Shown piece by piece: positions 1 to 7,530 of a stretch of 24,504 bases of DNA. Both the position numbers and the translations under genes were made by a program. The DNA is from a virus: positions 59,608-84,111 of IMG/VR virus record IMGVR_UViG_3300030329_004507. One strand, 5' to 3'. The first letter of the stretch is position 1. The number at the start of each line of letters is the position of its first letter. A model generated the notes under the pieces. It saw nothing but the letters and a program-made list of their open reading frames with translations. It was not told the DNA's origin and searched no databases.

Positions 1-2
1 CG

Positions 3-269
3 TGGACCGATCAGTATTGTGATATTGAAATAACAAAAATTAGAGTTGTTGATCAGTCTGGCACAGTTATAGAAGAAAGAACAGAAGAGAAAATGACTTG
101 TTCAGATGGAGCAAAAGATTTCTTACACGGAATGGGCATAGCAGACAGTTGCCAAATTTTTACTTGGGATATGCCTTTAGGTCAAACAGTAGTTACACAA
201 AGGTCAATTGCTTGTCATAAAATGGATGGAGGATATGAAATCGTTAAAGGTTATCATTATATTGAGTAG
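3..269 (+). CDS. Unknown protein, 3' end only
   Basis: The frame is open from the left edge and ends at a TAG at 267-269, leaving 88 residues of a C-terminal part. The peptide is mildly acidic and has five cysteines (in QYCD, MTCSDG, DSCQ and IACHK), which would fit an exported, disulfide-bonded or metal-binding protein. I do not recognise a family. The next gene starts inside its last codons (ATG at 235), so the two are probably co-transcribed, and since that neighbour is exported this one may be too. The missing N terminus prevents a firmer call. Confidence 0.6.
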   Translation, partial: WTDQYCDIEITKIRVVDQSGTVIEERTEEKMTCSDGAKDFLHGMGIADSCQIFTWDMPLGQTVVTQRSIACHKMDGGYEIVKGYHYIE

Positions 270-681
270 TTTATTTTTATTTGCACCAGCAGTAGCAAGT
301 GACAAAATACCAAACGAAACAAATGGTGCATTTGAACAAATGCCAATACCGTTTTTTATAGAAGATGAAGCAATGAGTTTTCCGGCATTCCTTTGGAGAG
401 CCACTCAATATATGCGTTTTAGACTTAATAAAGATGAGAAAAAAATGCATCAATCTGCGGTGTTTTTTATGCTAGAAAATGCTCCAAACGGAGAAGTTGT
501 AAGTTGGTATAGCGACGAAAGACTAGCAAATGGTAAGGTTAGAGTAATACATTCATACGAAATAAGTGGGGGTTATTGCCGTACATACCAAGCATATATT
601 AAGTTAAACGGCTCAGAAAGGCATATGACTAACAATGCCTGCAAATATATTGGTTCGCCTAGTTGGTCATTTTATAAATAA
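235..681 (+). CDS. Exported protein resembling the 17-kDa surface antigen family
   Basis: The protein has 148 residues from the ATG at 235, which is preceded by GGAGG at 228-232 (a short 2-nt spacer). This start gives a clean signal peptide: MKSLKV, a hydrophobic stretch IIILSSLFLFAPA, and an AVA-S cleavage site. Starts at 208 (TTG) or 226 would only add residues before the signal. The C-terminal half follows the pattern of the surface-antigen domain of Rickettsia-type 17-kDa proteins: an aromatic W after a 'NGEVVSWYS' turn, then GGYCRTYQ and NNACKYIGSPSW, with paired cysteines about 23 residues apart. In that family these are small periplasmic or outer-membrane proteins. The domain match is from pattern memory, so the family is probable, not certain. 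In a phage such a protein could alter the host surface or be a lysis accessory. Confidence 0.7.
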   Translation: MKSLKVIIILSSLFLFAPAVASDKIPNETNGAFEQMPIPFFIEDEAMSFPAFLWRATQYMRFRLNKDEKKMHQSAVFFMLENAPNGEVVSWYSDERLANGKVRVIHSYEISGGYCRTYQAYIKLNGSERHMTNNACKYIGSPSWSFYK

Positions 682-693
682 ATCATATAAATA
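673..693 (+). promoter_or_regulatory. Tandem T4-late-type promoter boxes
   Basis: Two exact copies of TATAAATA, the T4 late promoter core, occur at 673-680 and 686-693, 13 nt apart. The second ends 27 nt before the ATG at 721, and an AAGGA ribosome site lies at 705-709. The first copy overlaps the stop codon of the upstream gene. This placement fits late transcription of 721-1359. The boxes are visible; their use by a phage late sigma factor is inferred. Confidence 0.55.
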
Positions 694-720
694 AGTTTAT
701 AAACAAAGGAATTAAACGAT

Positions 721-1359
721 ATGGCGGCAGGAGTACAAAAATTTACTACACAGGGTCCTAGTGCAGATACAGGCGAAAGACAACGTCTATACAATGTAAC
801 TATAACTCAATCATCATTCAATTCAACTGCATCATCAAATAACAGTGGTGGTGTTACACCAAATACTTGGAGAGATTTAGGTAAACCTTCGAGTTTGGCC
901 AACTCTAATAGACTAGCAAGAGGTGGTATGAGATATAGAAAAATGTTGCAAATATTAGGCACATATTGTAATTTTAAAATATCTAAACTTGTTAATGATT
1001 CATCTGAAGCGGCAAGTACACAGATTGCATCTTTAAGTTTTTCACTTGAATTTGAAAATGATTCCTACTTACCAACAACAGTAACATCAATTGACGGTTC
1101 AACTACTGTATCAACTAGAGAAGGTGTAATTCAAGAACTTATTGCTCAAGCACTACAAAATACATTTACAGAAGTTTGTGAGTTATATGACGTATCTGGA
1201 ACACCAGATGTTGGTATAGTTAATGCAGAAATTACTGCGGCTGATGTAGATGCAGAAAATGAAATACTTGAAGCAATATCAGTAACTAAATCTGCAAACT
1301 TTGACTCACTGGACGAAGCAGAAATACCTTTACAAGGTTCTGGTTTAACTCCAAGATAA
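721..1359 (+). CDS. Unknown protein, possibly virion-associated
   Basis: The 212-residue protein starts at ATG 721, with AAGGA upstream and tandem late-type promoter boxes. It has no signal peptide and no membrane segment. The N-terminal third is rich in Ser, Thr, Asn and Gly (ITQSSFNSTASSNNSGG), the middle has a GGMRYRKMLQ basic patch, and the C-terminal half is acidic and Ala/Glu-rich. This is compositionally like many phage structural proteins. I do not recognise a family. Late-type promoters and a place next to an exported gene favour a structural or particle-associated role, but this is inference only. Confidence 0.75.
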   Translation: MAAGVQKFTTQGPSADTGERQRLYNVTITQSSFNSTASSNNSGGVTPNTWRDLGKPSSLANSNRLARGGMRYRKMLQILGTYCNFKISKLVNDSSEAASTQIASLSFSLEFENDSYLPTTVTSIDGSTTVSTREGVIQELIAQALQNTFTEVCELYDVSGTPDVGIVNAEITAADVDAENEILEAISVTKSANFDSLDEAEIPLQGSGLTPR

Positions 1360-1369
1360 TATTAGTTTT

Positions 1370-1380
1370 TAATTACCAAA
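1370..1380 (+). repeat. 11-base repeat upstream of promoter, copy 1
   Basis: TAATTACCAAA lies 28 nt before the TG of the extended -10 box at 1409. An identical copy at 4990-5000 lies 30 nt before the TG of the hsp20 promoter. The similar spacing suggests an upstream activator site or simply a retained intergenic duplication. Confidence 0.3.
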
Positions 1381-1408
1381 TAATTCAATAGCACTATATT
1401 CCGTATTG

Positions 1409-1417
1409 TGTTATATT
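1409..1417 (+). promoter_or_regulatory. Extended -10 promoter element
   Basis: TG at 1409-1410, one spacer base, then TATATT at 1412-1417 form an extended -10 box 17 nt before the ATG at 1435. No good -35 hexamer is visible (around 1390 the sequence is AGCACT). The box continues into TAAATAC, exactly as at 5040-5045 before hsp20. It is also A+T-rich enough to arise by chance, so support is moderate. Confidence 0.4.
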
Positions 1418-1434
1418 AAATACATCTATAAATT

Positions 1435-3498
1435 ATGTTTATTGCAATTCTAACATTATTGTCAGCACTATCCATATCTGGAGTTGCTATCTTTTACTCC
1501 GTAATTGGTCTAGCGACTATATTTCCAGGAGCATTTTGGCCTGTGGTTATAATGGGTTCTGTGTTAGAAGTAGGCAAATTAGTTACAGCCTCGTGGTTGT
1601 ATAGGCATTGGAAACAAACCCGCTTTCTTTTAAAGTCATACCTCACAATAGCAGTTATAGTTTTATCTTTAATAACAAGTATGGGTATTTTTGGATTCTT
1701 ATCTAAAGCACACCTAGAACAAAACCTTGCTGAAAATACAGTAAATCAAAGGATTGAAATAATCAATAACAAAATTACAAGTGAAGAAACATATATTAAA
1801 AGACAAACTTTAATTATAGAAAGGGCAGAAAAGTCCTTATCAAAAACTAGTTCAACAAACGACGAAGCAATAGCAATAGAAAAAGAAAACTTAAAAGATG
1901 TACAAGACAAATTCAAAACACTACTTGCAGTCGAGACCAACACAATTAATAATTTAAATGAAAGAATTAAATCGTTAGATGCAGACGTAACTGCTATCCT
2001 AACTCAAAAAAACAAAGCATTCTTTAATGAAGAAAAAGCGGCCGCGGAATTAAAAGCAAGTCAAAAAGGTGAGAGAGAATCAATTGATTTAAAAATAGAA
2101 AAAGCACAAGACAAAATAGAGCAACTCAAAGAAGACTATGCAATGGATACTGCCGTTATACAGAAAAGAATAGAGAAATTAAGAGAAGGTGATACAGATG
2201 ATAAGTCAGATGTTTATACACAAATAGATGTAGCAGAAGCAAATATACTAAAAGCACAAAACAATATAGACGAATTAGTTATTGACAGAGAACCATTAGA
2301 AGCAAAAATGATTAAGTTAGAAGCAGAAATTGGACCTGTGAAATACATTGCCGCTTTGGCAATTGATTGGGGTGTAACAAAAGAAGTTGACACTGAAGAA
2401 GCAGTAAGATGGGTAATACTTGTTATTATCTGTGTATTTGATCCACTTGCAGTATTATTGCTTGTTGCGGCCAACCAAAGTTTATTAAGAAGATTTCCAG
2501 TTAAACCACTTCCGCCAGAAGAAGTTTTAGATTTAGAAAAACCAGATGATGAAGATATTACTCTTAAATGGAATGAAGCAATGGGTAGAAAACAAAAAGA
2601 AACAATGGAACAAGCCACTACCCAATTAAAAGATTGGAAAAATAAATTAGAAGCATTTAATAAAAAAGTTCCAAAGCCAGAAGAGAAACCTGTAGAAATC
2701 GTTCAAAAAAAAACTGAACAGGAAGAAATAGACGCATATAAAGATAAGAAAGCAAAAGAAGAAGAGTACGAACGAAAAATTCAAGAACAAGCAGAAAAAG
2801 AAAAGCAGTTAGAAAGATTTAAACAACGAGAAAAAGAAGAGCAAGAAGCATTAGAAGAAGTTGCTCGTAAAGCCAAAGAAGAAGAACTAGTAGAAGAATC
2901 TATTGCAGACGATATAAAAGAAACAGTTGTTGCAACTGACGAATATAACTTTGAAGACGAAGTTGCAGGATTTGAAGATTTTAATACAAGACCAGAACAA
3001 ACACTCTCAGAACATTTTAATACAACACCAGAACAAACAATTTCAGAACAAATAGAAGAAGTAATGGAGCCTGAAAGAACACGTCCAGATTTTACTGAAG
3101 TACTTGAACCTGAAAAAGCAGTGCAAGATATGATGGAAGATCCAAAAAAAGCAGTAGAAGAAAATTTAAGAATAGAAAGTAATACTGCAAAAAAAGGTGC
3201 TCTTGGACAGGTAATAGTTAAAGCACAAAATAAAAGAGTGGTTGATAAAATAGAACCAAAATTACCTAAAGAAGATTATGTACAAAACGAAGAGCAAGAT
3301 GATAAAACCATATGGCAAAAATCTTTAAAAAGATTATCCACAGAAGAAGAATACAGAGCAAAACTAGATAAAAGAATTGATGAACTAATGGCAAAACTTG
3401 ATGCAGGTGAAATCACATTAGAAGAATTGACACCTGAAGATAGACAAACTATAATAGATATAAGAATGCAAAACGAAAGCGGTGATAGTATTAAATGA
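1435..3498 (+). CDS. Multi-pass membrane protein with long coiled coils
   Basis: The protein has 687 residues. The N terminus carries three hydrophobic segments (about residues 3-23, 26-46 and 69-90), followed by a long charged helix (about 95-300) with coiled-coil character. A fourth hydrophobic segment near 325-347 contains VFDPLAVLLLVAAN. The remaining 340 residues are extremely Glu/Lys/Gln-rich and probably helical, and include a tandem 12-residue repeat at 516-539. The overall plan is a membrane anchor with two large helical domains, and large proteins of this type occur in marine T4-like phages. The function is unknown; it could organise an infection site at the inner membrane. It ends in an ATGA overlap with clpX (3495-3498), so the two are translationally coupled. 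No enzyme motif is seen. Confidence 0.85.
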   Translation: MFIAILTLLSALSISGVAIFYSVIGLATIFPGAFWPVVIMGSVLEVGKLVTASWLYRHWKQTRFLLKSYLTIAVIVLSLITSMGIFGFLSKAHLEQNLAENTVNQRIEIINNKITSEETYIKRQTLIIERAEKSLSKTSSTNDEAIAIEKENLKDVQDKFKTLLAVETNTINNLNERIKSLDADVTAILTQKNKAFFNEEKAAAELKASQKGERESIDLKIEKAQDKIEQLKEDYAMDTAVIQKRIEKLREGDTDDKSDVYTQIDVAEANILKAQNNIDELVIDREPLEAKMIKLEAEIGPVKYIAALAIDWGVTKEVDTEEAVRWVILVIICVFDPLAVLLLVAANQSLLRRFPVKPLPPEEVLDLEKPDDEDITLKWNEAMGRKQKETMEQATTQLKDWKNKLEAFNKKVPKPEEKPVEIVQKKTEQEEIDAYKDKKAKEEEYERKIQEQAEKEKQLERFKQREKEEQEALEEVARKAKEEELVEESIADDIKETVVATDEYNFEDEVAGFEDFNTRPEQTLSEHFNTTPEQTISEQIEEVMEPERTRPDFTEVLEPEKAVQDMMEDPKKAVEENLRIESNTAKKGALGQVIVKAQNKRVVDKIEPKLPKEDYVQNEEQDDKTIWQKSLKRLSTEEEYRAKLDKRIDELMAKLDAGEITLEELTPEDRQTIIDIRMQNESGDSIK
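2980..3051 (+). repeat. Tandem in-frame 36-bp duplication
   Basis: Two adjacent 12-codon units, 2980-3015 and 3016-3051, encode FNTRPEQTLSEH and FNTTPEQTISEQ. They lie in the C-terminal charged region of the membrane/coiled-coil protein. The copies differ at four residues, so the duplication is not recent. Confidence 0.7.
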
Positions 3499-4742
3499 GC
3501 GAAGAAAATTTAACTTGTAATTTTTGCAGTAAATCACGTAAAGATGTAACAAAAATGATAGTAGGTGCAACCAAAGTTGCCATCTGCAATGAGTGTGTCA
3601 AACTATGTGTTGAAATACTTGAAGAAGATGTAGTTAAATCTAGAAAAGAAAAGTTATATGCAGGTGATAAAGAAATATTAAATCCTGTTATGATCAAAGA
3701 ACACTTAGACGAATATGTTATTGGACAAGATCAAGCAAAAACTGTTTTTTCAGTAGCAGTTTCAAATCATTATAAAAGAATTACACAACCACCTAAAGAT
3801 TTTGAATTAGATAAATCAAATGTTATTATGCTTGGTGCCACAGGTGCAGGTAAAACATTAATGGCACGAACTATTGCAAAGTATTTAGAAGTACCATTTA
3901 CTATTGCTGACGCAACAACACTTACAGAGTCTGGTTACGTAGGAGAAGATGTTGAGAATGTTGTTCAAAAACTTTATGCAAACGCCAAAGGCGATATTAC
4001 TAAAACTGAACGTGGTATTATATTCATTGACGAGATTGATAAAATTACACGTAAAAGTGAAAATGCATCTATAACAAGAGACGTATCAGGTGAAGGTGTA
4101 CAACAAGGATTATTAAAAATTATTGAAGGTACAGAATGTAGAGTGCCTCCACATGGTGGTAGAAAACATCCTGATGCACAAATGGTAACAATAAACACCA
4201 GCAATATTTTATTCATAGTTGGTGGTGCATTTACAGAATTAGAAAAACAAATTAAAGCAAAAGTATCAGGTGGAATAGGATTTGGTTCAAGATTAAGAGA
4301 TTCAGATAATAACAATTATCTAGCAGATGTTAAACCAGAAGACTTAATGAAGTATGGATTAATACCTGAATTTGTAGGTAGGTTCTCAATGATCACAAGT
4401 GTTAATCAGTTAACAGAACAACAGTTAGTTAAAATATTAACTGAACCAAAAAATGCACTTATCAAACAAGTAAAATATCTTTTCAAATTAGATGATATTG
4501 ATATTGAGTTTACCAATGAAGCCAAACACTCAATTGCAAAAAAGGCCAAAGCACTTGGAACTAATGCAAGAGCACTGAAAAATATATTAGATTCTATAGT
4601 TTTACCGTATCAGTTTGATGCTCAAGAAATGAGAAACAAGGGTGTCAACAAAATACAAATCACAGGTGACGTGGTTGACAAAGGCGACGATCCTGTGTTA
4701 TTGTTTAAAAAACCAGATGCGAAGAAACAACAAGCCAAATAA
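3495..4742 (+). CDS. clpX: ClpX, AAA+ unfoldase subunit of the Clp protease
   Basis: Full-length, at 415 residues. The N-terminal zinc-binding domain has C8-x2-C11 and C31-x2-C34. The AAA+ module has Walker A GATGAGKT (114-121; the usual GPTGSGKT carries Pro and Ser), pore loop GYVG (147-150), Walker B IIFIDE (175-180), an RKH pore loop (223-225) and a sensor-2 region with NARALK. The IGF tripeptide that docks ClpX into ClpP is present (261-263). It should therefore unfold substrates by ATP hydrolysis and could feed a host ClpP, since no clpP is in the window. Its ATG overlaps the stop of the previous gene (ATGA). A phage copy could redirect host proteolysis or remodel phage complexes; that role is inferred. 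Confidence 0.97.
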   Translation: MSEENLTCNFCSKSRKDVTKMIVGATKVAICNECVKLCVEILEEDVVKSRKEKLYAGDKEILNPVMIKEHLDEYVIGQDQAKTVFSVAVSNHYKRITQPPKDFELDKSNVIMLGATGAGKTLMARTIAKYLEVPFTIADATTLTESGYVGEDVENVVQKLYANAKGDITKTERGIIFIDEIDKITRKSENASITRDVSGEGVQQGLLKIIEGTECRVPPHGGRKHPDAQMVTINTSNILFIVGGAFTELEKQIKAKVSGGIGFGSRLRDSDNNNYLADVKPEDLMKYGLIPEFVGRFSMITSVNQLTEQQLVKILTEPKNALIKQVKYLFKLDDIDIEFTNEAKHSIAKKAKALGTNARALKNILDSIVLPYQFDAQEMRNKGVNKIQITGDVVDKGDDPVLLFKKPDAKKQQAK

Positions 4743-4992
4743 ATCAAATAGACCAATGGGTTTCCATGGCTATTATGTAGAAATACCGCCAGGCGGTGAT
4801 GCTATGCGAGCCTATCGTAAAATTAAAAAATGGATAAAAAACGATCGTTTCATGGAAGAATTAAAAGATCGTCAATATTTCCAAAAACCTTCATTTAAAA
4901 AACGTGAAAAAGCAAAACGTAAAAAACTAGTCCTAAAAAAATTGCAACGAGAACGAGACGATAATCGTTTTATGGGCACAAATAGAAAATAA
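4717..4992 (+). CDS. rpsU: bS21-like ribosomal protein
   Basis: The core reads VEIPPGG...AYRKIKKW...ELKDRQYFQKPSFKKREKAKRKK, matching the bS21 pattern: a VEV-type N terminus, a Leu/Arg helix, a 'Y-x-KPS' turn and a very basic tail. bS21 sits on the small subunit near the anti-Shine-Dalgarno region, exchanges easily, and is known to be encoded by several marine phages. A phage copy may bias host ribosomes to phage mRNAs. The start is uncertain: ATG 4717 gives 91 residues and overlaps clpX by 26 nt, while ATG 4756 gives 78 residues and is closer to the normal family length. Neither has a clear ribosome site. An open extension to a TTG at 4642 inside clpX is unlikely. Confidence 0.8.
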   Translation: MRRNNKPNKSNRPMGFHGYYVEIPPGGDAMRAYRKIKKWIKNDRFMEELKDRQYFQKPSFKKREKAKRKKLVLKKLQRERDDNRFMGTNRK

Positions 4993-5000
4993 TTACCAAA
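4990..5000 (+). repeat. 11-base repeat upstream of promoter, copy 2
   Basis: TAATTACCAAA overlaps the stop codon of the bS21 gene and is identical to 1370-1380. It ends 11 nt before the TTGACA of the hsp20 promoter. Confidence 0.3.
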
Positions 5001-5011
5001 AAGGTCGTAAT

Positions 5012-5039
5012 TTGACATATAGTACATATATGTTATAAT
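5012..5039 (+). promoter_or_regulatory. Consensus sigma-70 promoter of hsp20
   Basis: TTGACA (5012-5017), a 16-nt spacer and TATAAT (5034-5039) form a perfect housekeeping promoter, with an extra TG one base before the -10. Transcription would start near 5046, giving a leader of about 60 nt. Full consensus boxes suggest strong early transcription by host polymerase, with no heat-shock sigma site visible. Confidence 0.8.
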
Positions 5040-5047
5040 AAATACAG

Positions 5048-5076
5048 TTGAAGATTGCTATAGATAGGATCTTCAA
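5048..5076 (+). promoter_or_regulatory. Leader hairpin upstream of hsp20
   Basis: TTGAAGAT (5048-5055) is the perfect reverse complement of ATCTTCAA (5069-5076), giving an 8-bp stem with a 13-nt loop. It lies right at the predicted 5' end of the mRNA and 19 nt before the AGGAGG site at 5096-5101. As drawn it does not cover the ribosome site, so it may be an mRNA-stabilising 5' hairpin; a thermometer role would need another fold. Confidence 0.45.
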
Positions 5077-5108
5077 TATATTAACTCGCTAACTTAGGAG
5101 GAAAGCAC

Positions 5109-5558
5109 ATGAAAAATAATCTATCTATCTTTAATAACTTAAGACCCATAACAGTAGGGTTCGATGATATGTTCGATCACTTTGAGCATATGATGGACGA
5201 CGGTTTCTTTAGAAACGGTACTGTTAGTAACTTCCCACCTTACAATATTGTAAAGACTGGAAAAAATACCTATAACGTAGAACTTGCACTTGCAGGTTTT
5301 AATAAAAAGGATATTGAAGTTCAATATGAAGAAAACCTTTTAACAGTTAAGTCTAAGAAATCAGACGAGGCTGAACAAACAGATGAAGATGGTAATATCA
5401 TACACAGAGGAATTTCCAAAAGATTTTTCTCAAAATCATTTACCATTGCTAATGATGTTGAAATAAAAGGTGCTGAACTTAAAGATGGTTTGCTAGTAAT
5501 CGCTTTGGAAAGAATAATTCCAGAAGCCAAAAAAGCAAAAACTATCGAAATAAAGTAA
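5109..5558 (+). CDS. hsp20: Hsp20 small heat-shock protein (IbpA type)
   Basis: The 149-residue protein has an alpha-crystallin domain at about 42-140 (PYNIVKTGKNTYNVELALAGF, then DIEVQYEENLLTVKSKK, GISKRFFSKSFTI and LKDGLLVIALERIIPE). The IIPE segment is the C-terminal I-x-I-type anchor used for oligomer assembly. It acts as an ATP-independent holdase in the cytoplasm. Small heat-shock proteins are common in T4-like marine phages, where a role in particle assembly has been proposed. It has its own consensus promoter, a leader hairpin and a strong AGGAGG ribosome site 7 nt before ATG, and it is followed by a terminator-like hairpin. It therefore looks like a single-gene unit. Confidence 0.95.
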   Translation: MKNNLSIFNNLRPITVGFDDMFDHFEHMMDDGFFRNGTVSNFPPYNIVKTGKNTYNVELALAGFNKKDIEVQYEENLLTVKSKKSDEAEQTDEDGNIIHRGISKRFFSKSFTIANDVEIKGAELKDGLLVIALERIIPEAKKAKTIEIK

Positions 5559-5569
5559 AGTATTGGATA

Positions 5570-5592
5570 GGTAGGGTGGTAAACACCCTACC
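5570..5592 (+). terminator. Terminator-like hairpin after hsp20
   Basis: GGTAGGGTG (5570-5578) pairs perfectly with CACCCTACC (5584-5592) around a 5-nt GTAAA loop, 11 nt after the hsp20 stop. The stem is G+C-rich in an AT-rich genome, but only CTTCT follows, so the U-tract is weak. It probably ends or attenuates hsp20 transcription just before the dnaK promoter. Confidence 0.65.
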
Positions 5593-5596
5593 CTTC

Positions 5597-5624
5597 TAGA
5601 CAAAAACAAAAATTATGTTATAAT
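5597..5624 (+). promoter_or_regulatory. sigma-70-type promoter of dnaK
   Basis: TAGACA (5597-5602), 16 nt, TATAAT (5619-5624), with TG at 5616-5617 as an extended -10. The spacer and core (TGTTATAATAA) match the hsp20 promoter. The -10 box sits only 11 nt before the start codon and directly abuts the AAGGAG ribosome site, so any transcript would have a very short leader or start almost at the AUG. That makes the box less certain. Confidence 0.5.
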
Positions 5625-5635
5625 AAGGAGATACA

Positions 5636-7528
5636 ATGAGTAAAATAATTGGAATAGATTTAGGAACAACAAACAGTTGCGTTGCTATCATGACTGGTAA
5701 GGACGCAAAAGTATTAGAAAATGCAGAAGGAGTTAGAACAACACCTTCAGTAGTTGCATTTAGCGACGAGAAATTAGTTGGAGAGCCTGCTAAAAGACAA
5801 GCAGTTTCAAATCCAGCAAATACAATCTTCGCGGCTAAAAGATTAATTGGAAGAAAGTTTGATGGAGATTCTGTACAAAAAGACATACAAACATCACCAT
5901 TTAAAATTACAAAAGCAGACAACGGAGATGCTTGGGTAGAAGCAAAAGGTGAAAAGTATTCACCTTCACAAATCTCTGCTTTCGTTTTACAAAAAATGAA
6001 AGAGACTGCTGAAAAATATTTAGGTCAGGAAGTTAAAAAGGCTGTAATAACAGTACCAGCATACTTTAATGACTCACAAAGACAAGCAACCAAAGACGCA
6101 GGTAAAATTGCAGGACTTGAAGTTGAACGTATAGTAAACGAACCAACTGCGGCGGCACTTGCTTATGGTTTAGATAAAAAGAAATCAGGCACAGTTGCAG
6201 TGTACGACTTAGGTGGTGGTACATTTGATATATCTATATTAGAAATTGGCGATGGAGTATTTGAAGTTAAGTCTACAAATGGTGATACATCATTAGGTGG
6301 TGAAGACTTTGATAATGTATTAGTCAATTATCTTGTTAGTGAATTTAAAAAAGATACTGGCATGGATATTAAAGGTGATAACCTGGCTATGCAAAGAGTG
6401 AAAGAAGCGGCAGAGAAAGCAAAATGTGAATTATCATCTACTGCACAAACAGAGATTAATTTGCCATTTATCACTGCTGATAAAACAGGACCAAAACATT
6501 TAAATCTTAAACTTACAAGAGCAAAACTAGAAGCACTAGTTGAGGATTTAATTACTAGAACACTTACTCCTTGTAAGACTGCACTGAAAGATTCAGGTGT
6601 TAGTGCAAATGAAATAAGTGAAGTTATACTTGTAGGTGGTATGACTCGTATGCCAAAAGTTATTGAAACAGTGAAAAACTTCTTTGGCAAGGAACCACAC
6701 ACAGGAGTTAATCCAGACGAAGTTGTAGCAATAGGAGCCGCAATACAGGGTGGAGTATTACAAGGTGATGTTAAAGATGTATTACTATTAGATGTAACAC
6801 CTTTATCACTTGGTATTGAAACACTAGGCGGAGTTGCAACAAAACTAATTGAAAAGAATACAACTATTCCTACAAAGAAAAGTCAAGTATTCTCTACCGC
6901 AGAAAACAATCAAGCGGCAGTTACAATTAGAGTTGTACAGGGTGAAAGAGAAATGGCCGCTGACAATAAAATACTTGGAAACTTTAACCTAGAAGGTATT
7001 GCACCTGCACCAAGAGGTGTGCCACAAATTGAAGTAACATTTGATATTGATGCAAATGGTATTGTAAATGTATCTGCAAAAGATAAAGGTACAGGCAAAG
7101 AACAAAAAATTACAATACAAGCATCAGGAGGATTAAGTGAGGCTGATATTGAAAAAATGGTTAAAGAAGCAGAAGCAAACAAAGAAGCGGACAAAAAGAA
7201 AAGAGAAGATGTTGATGCTAGAAATCATGCTGACGCACTTGCTGACGCAACTGAAAAGTCATTGAAAGAACACGGTGACAAAGTTTCTGCAGAAGATAAA
7301 GCAAAAATAGAAACTGGTCTAACTGATTTAAGAGATGCACTTAAAGGAACTGATGTTGAAACTATAAAAAGTAAAACAAAAGATCTTACTGAAGCATCTA
7401 TGAAACTTGGTGAAGCAGTTTATAAAAGTCAACAACAAGAACAAAAACCAGAACAAGAAACACAACAAACAAACGAACAAAGCAAAGACGATGTTGTTGA
7501 TGCTGAGTTCGAGGAAGTTAAAAAGTAA
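5636..7528 (+). CDS. dnaK: DnaK, Hsp70 chaperone
   Basis: The complete protein has 630 residues. The ATPase domain starts with GIDLGTTNS (6-14) and includes DLGGGTFD and the VGGMTRMP motif. The interdomain linker [13 protein letters not shown] is at about 381-393. It is followed by the substrate-binding beta domain (RVVQGERE...NKILGNF), a helical lid, a Gln-rich tail and a final EFEEV motif as in bacterial DnaK. It binds exposed hydrophobic segments in an ATP cycle that needs DnaJ and GrpE; neither is encoded in the window, so host co-chaperones would be needed. AAGGAG lies 5 nt before ATG. clpS follows after 2 nt and is probably in the same transcript. A full DnaK is uncommon in phages. Confidence 0.98.
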   Translation: MSKIIGIDLGTTNSCVAIMTGKDAKVLENAEGVRTTPSVVAFSDEKLVGEPAKRQAVSNPANTIFAAKRLIGRKFDGDSVQKDIQTSPFKITKADNGDAWVEAKGEKYSPSQISAFVLQKMKETAEKYLGQEVKKAVITVPAYFNDSQRQATKDAGKIAGLEVERIVNEPTAAALAYGLDKKKSGTVAVYDLGGGTFDISILEIGDGVFEVKSTNGDTSLGGEDFDNVLVNYLVSEFKKDTGMDIKGDNLAMQRVKEAAEKAKCELSSTAQTEINLPFITADKTGPKHLNLKLTRAKLEALVEDLITRTLTPCKTALKDSGVSANEISEVILVGGMTRMPKVIETVKNFFGKEPHTGVNPDEVVAIGAAIQGGVLQGDVKDVLLLDVTPLSLGIETLGGVATKLIEKNTTIPTKKSQVFSTAENNQAAVTIRVVQGEREMAADNKILGNFNLEGIAPAPRGVPQIEVTFDIDANGIVNVSAKDKGTGKEQKITIQASGGLSEADIEKMVKEAEANKEADKKKREDVDARNHADALADATEKSLKEHGDKVSAEDKAKIETGLTDLRDALKGTDVETIKSKTKDLTEASMKLGEAVYKSQQQEQKPEQETQQTNEQSKDDVVDAEFEEVKK

Positions 7529-7530
7529 AT

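Noticed and set aside
3974-4315. Open frame antisense to clpX
   Set aside because: It is a shadow of the clpX coding sequence, with no ribosome site and a composition typical of complementary strands of AT-rich genes.
4642-4716. TTG-started N-terminal extension of the bS21 protein
   Set aside because: It would overlap clpX coding sequence by about 100 nt in another frame and adds residues unlike bS21.
6328-7194. Open frames antisense to dnaK
   Set aside because: They are Ser/Phe-rich complements of dnaK codons; dnaK itself is complete and fully supported.
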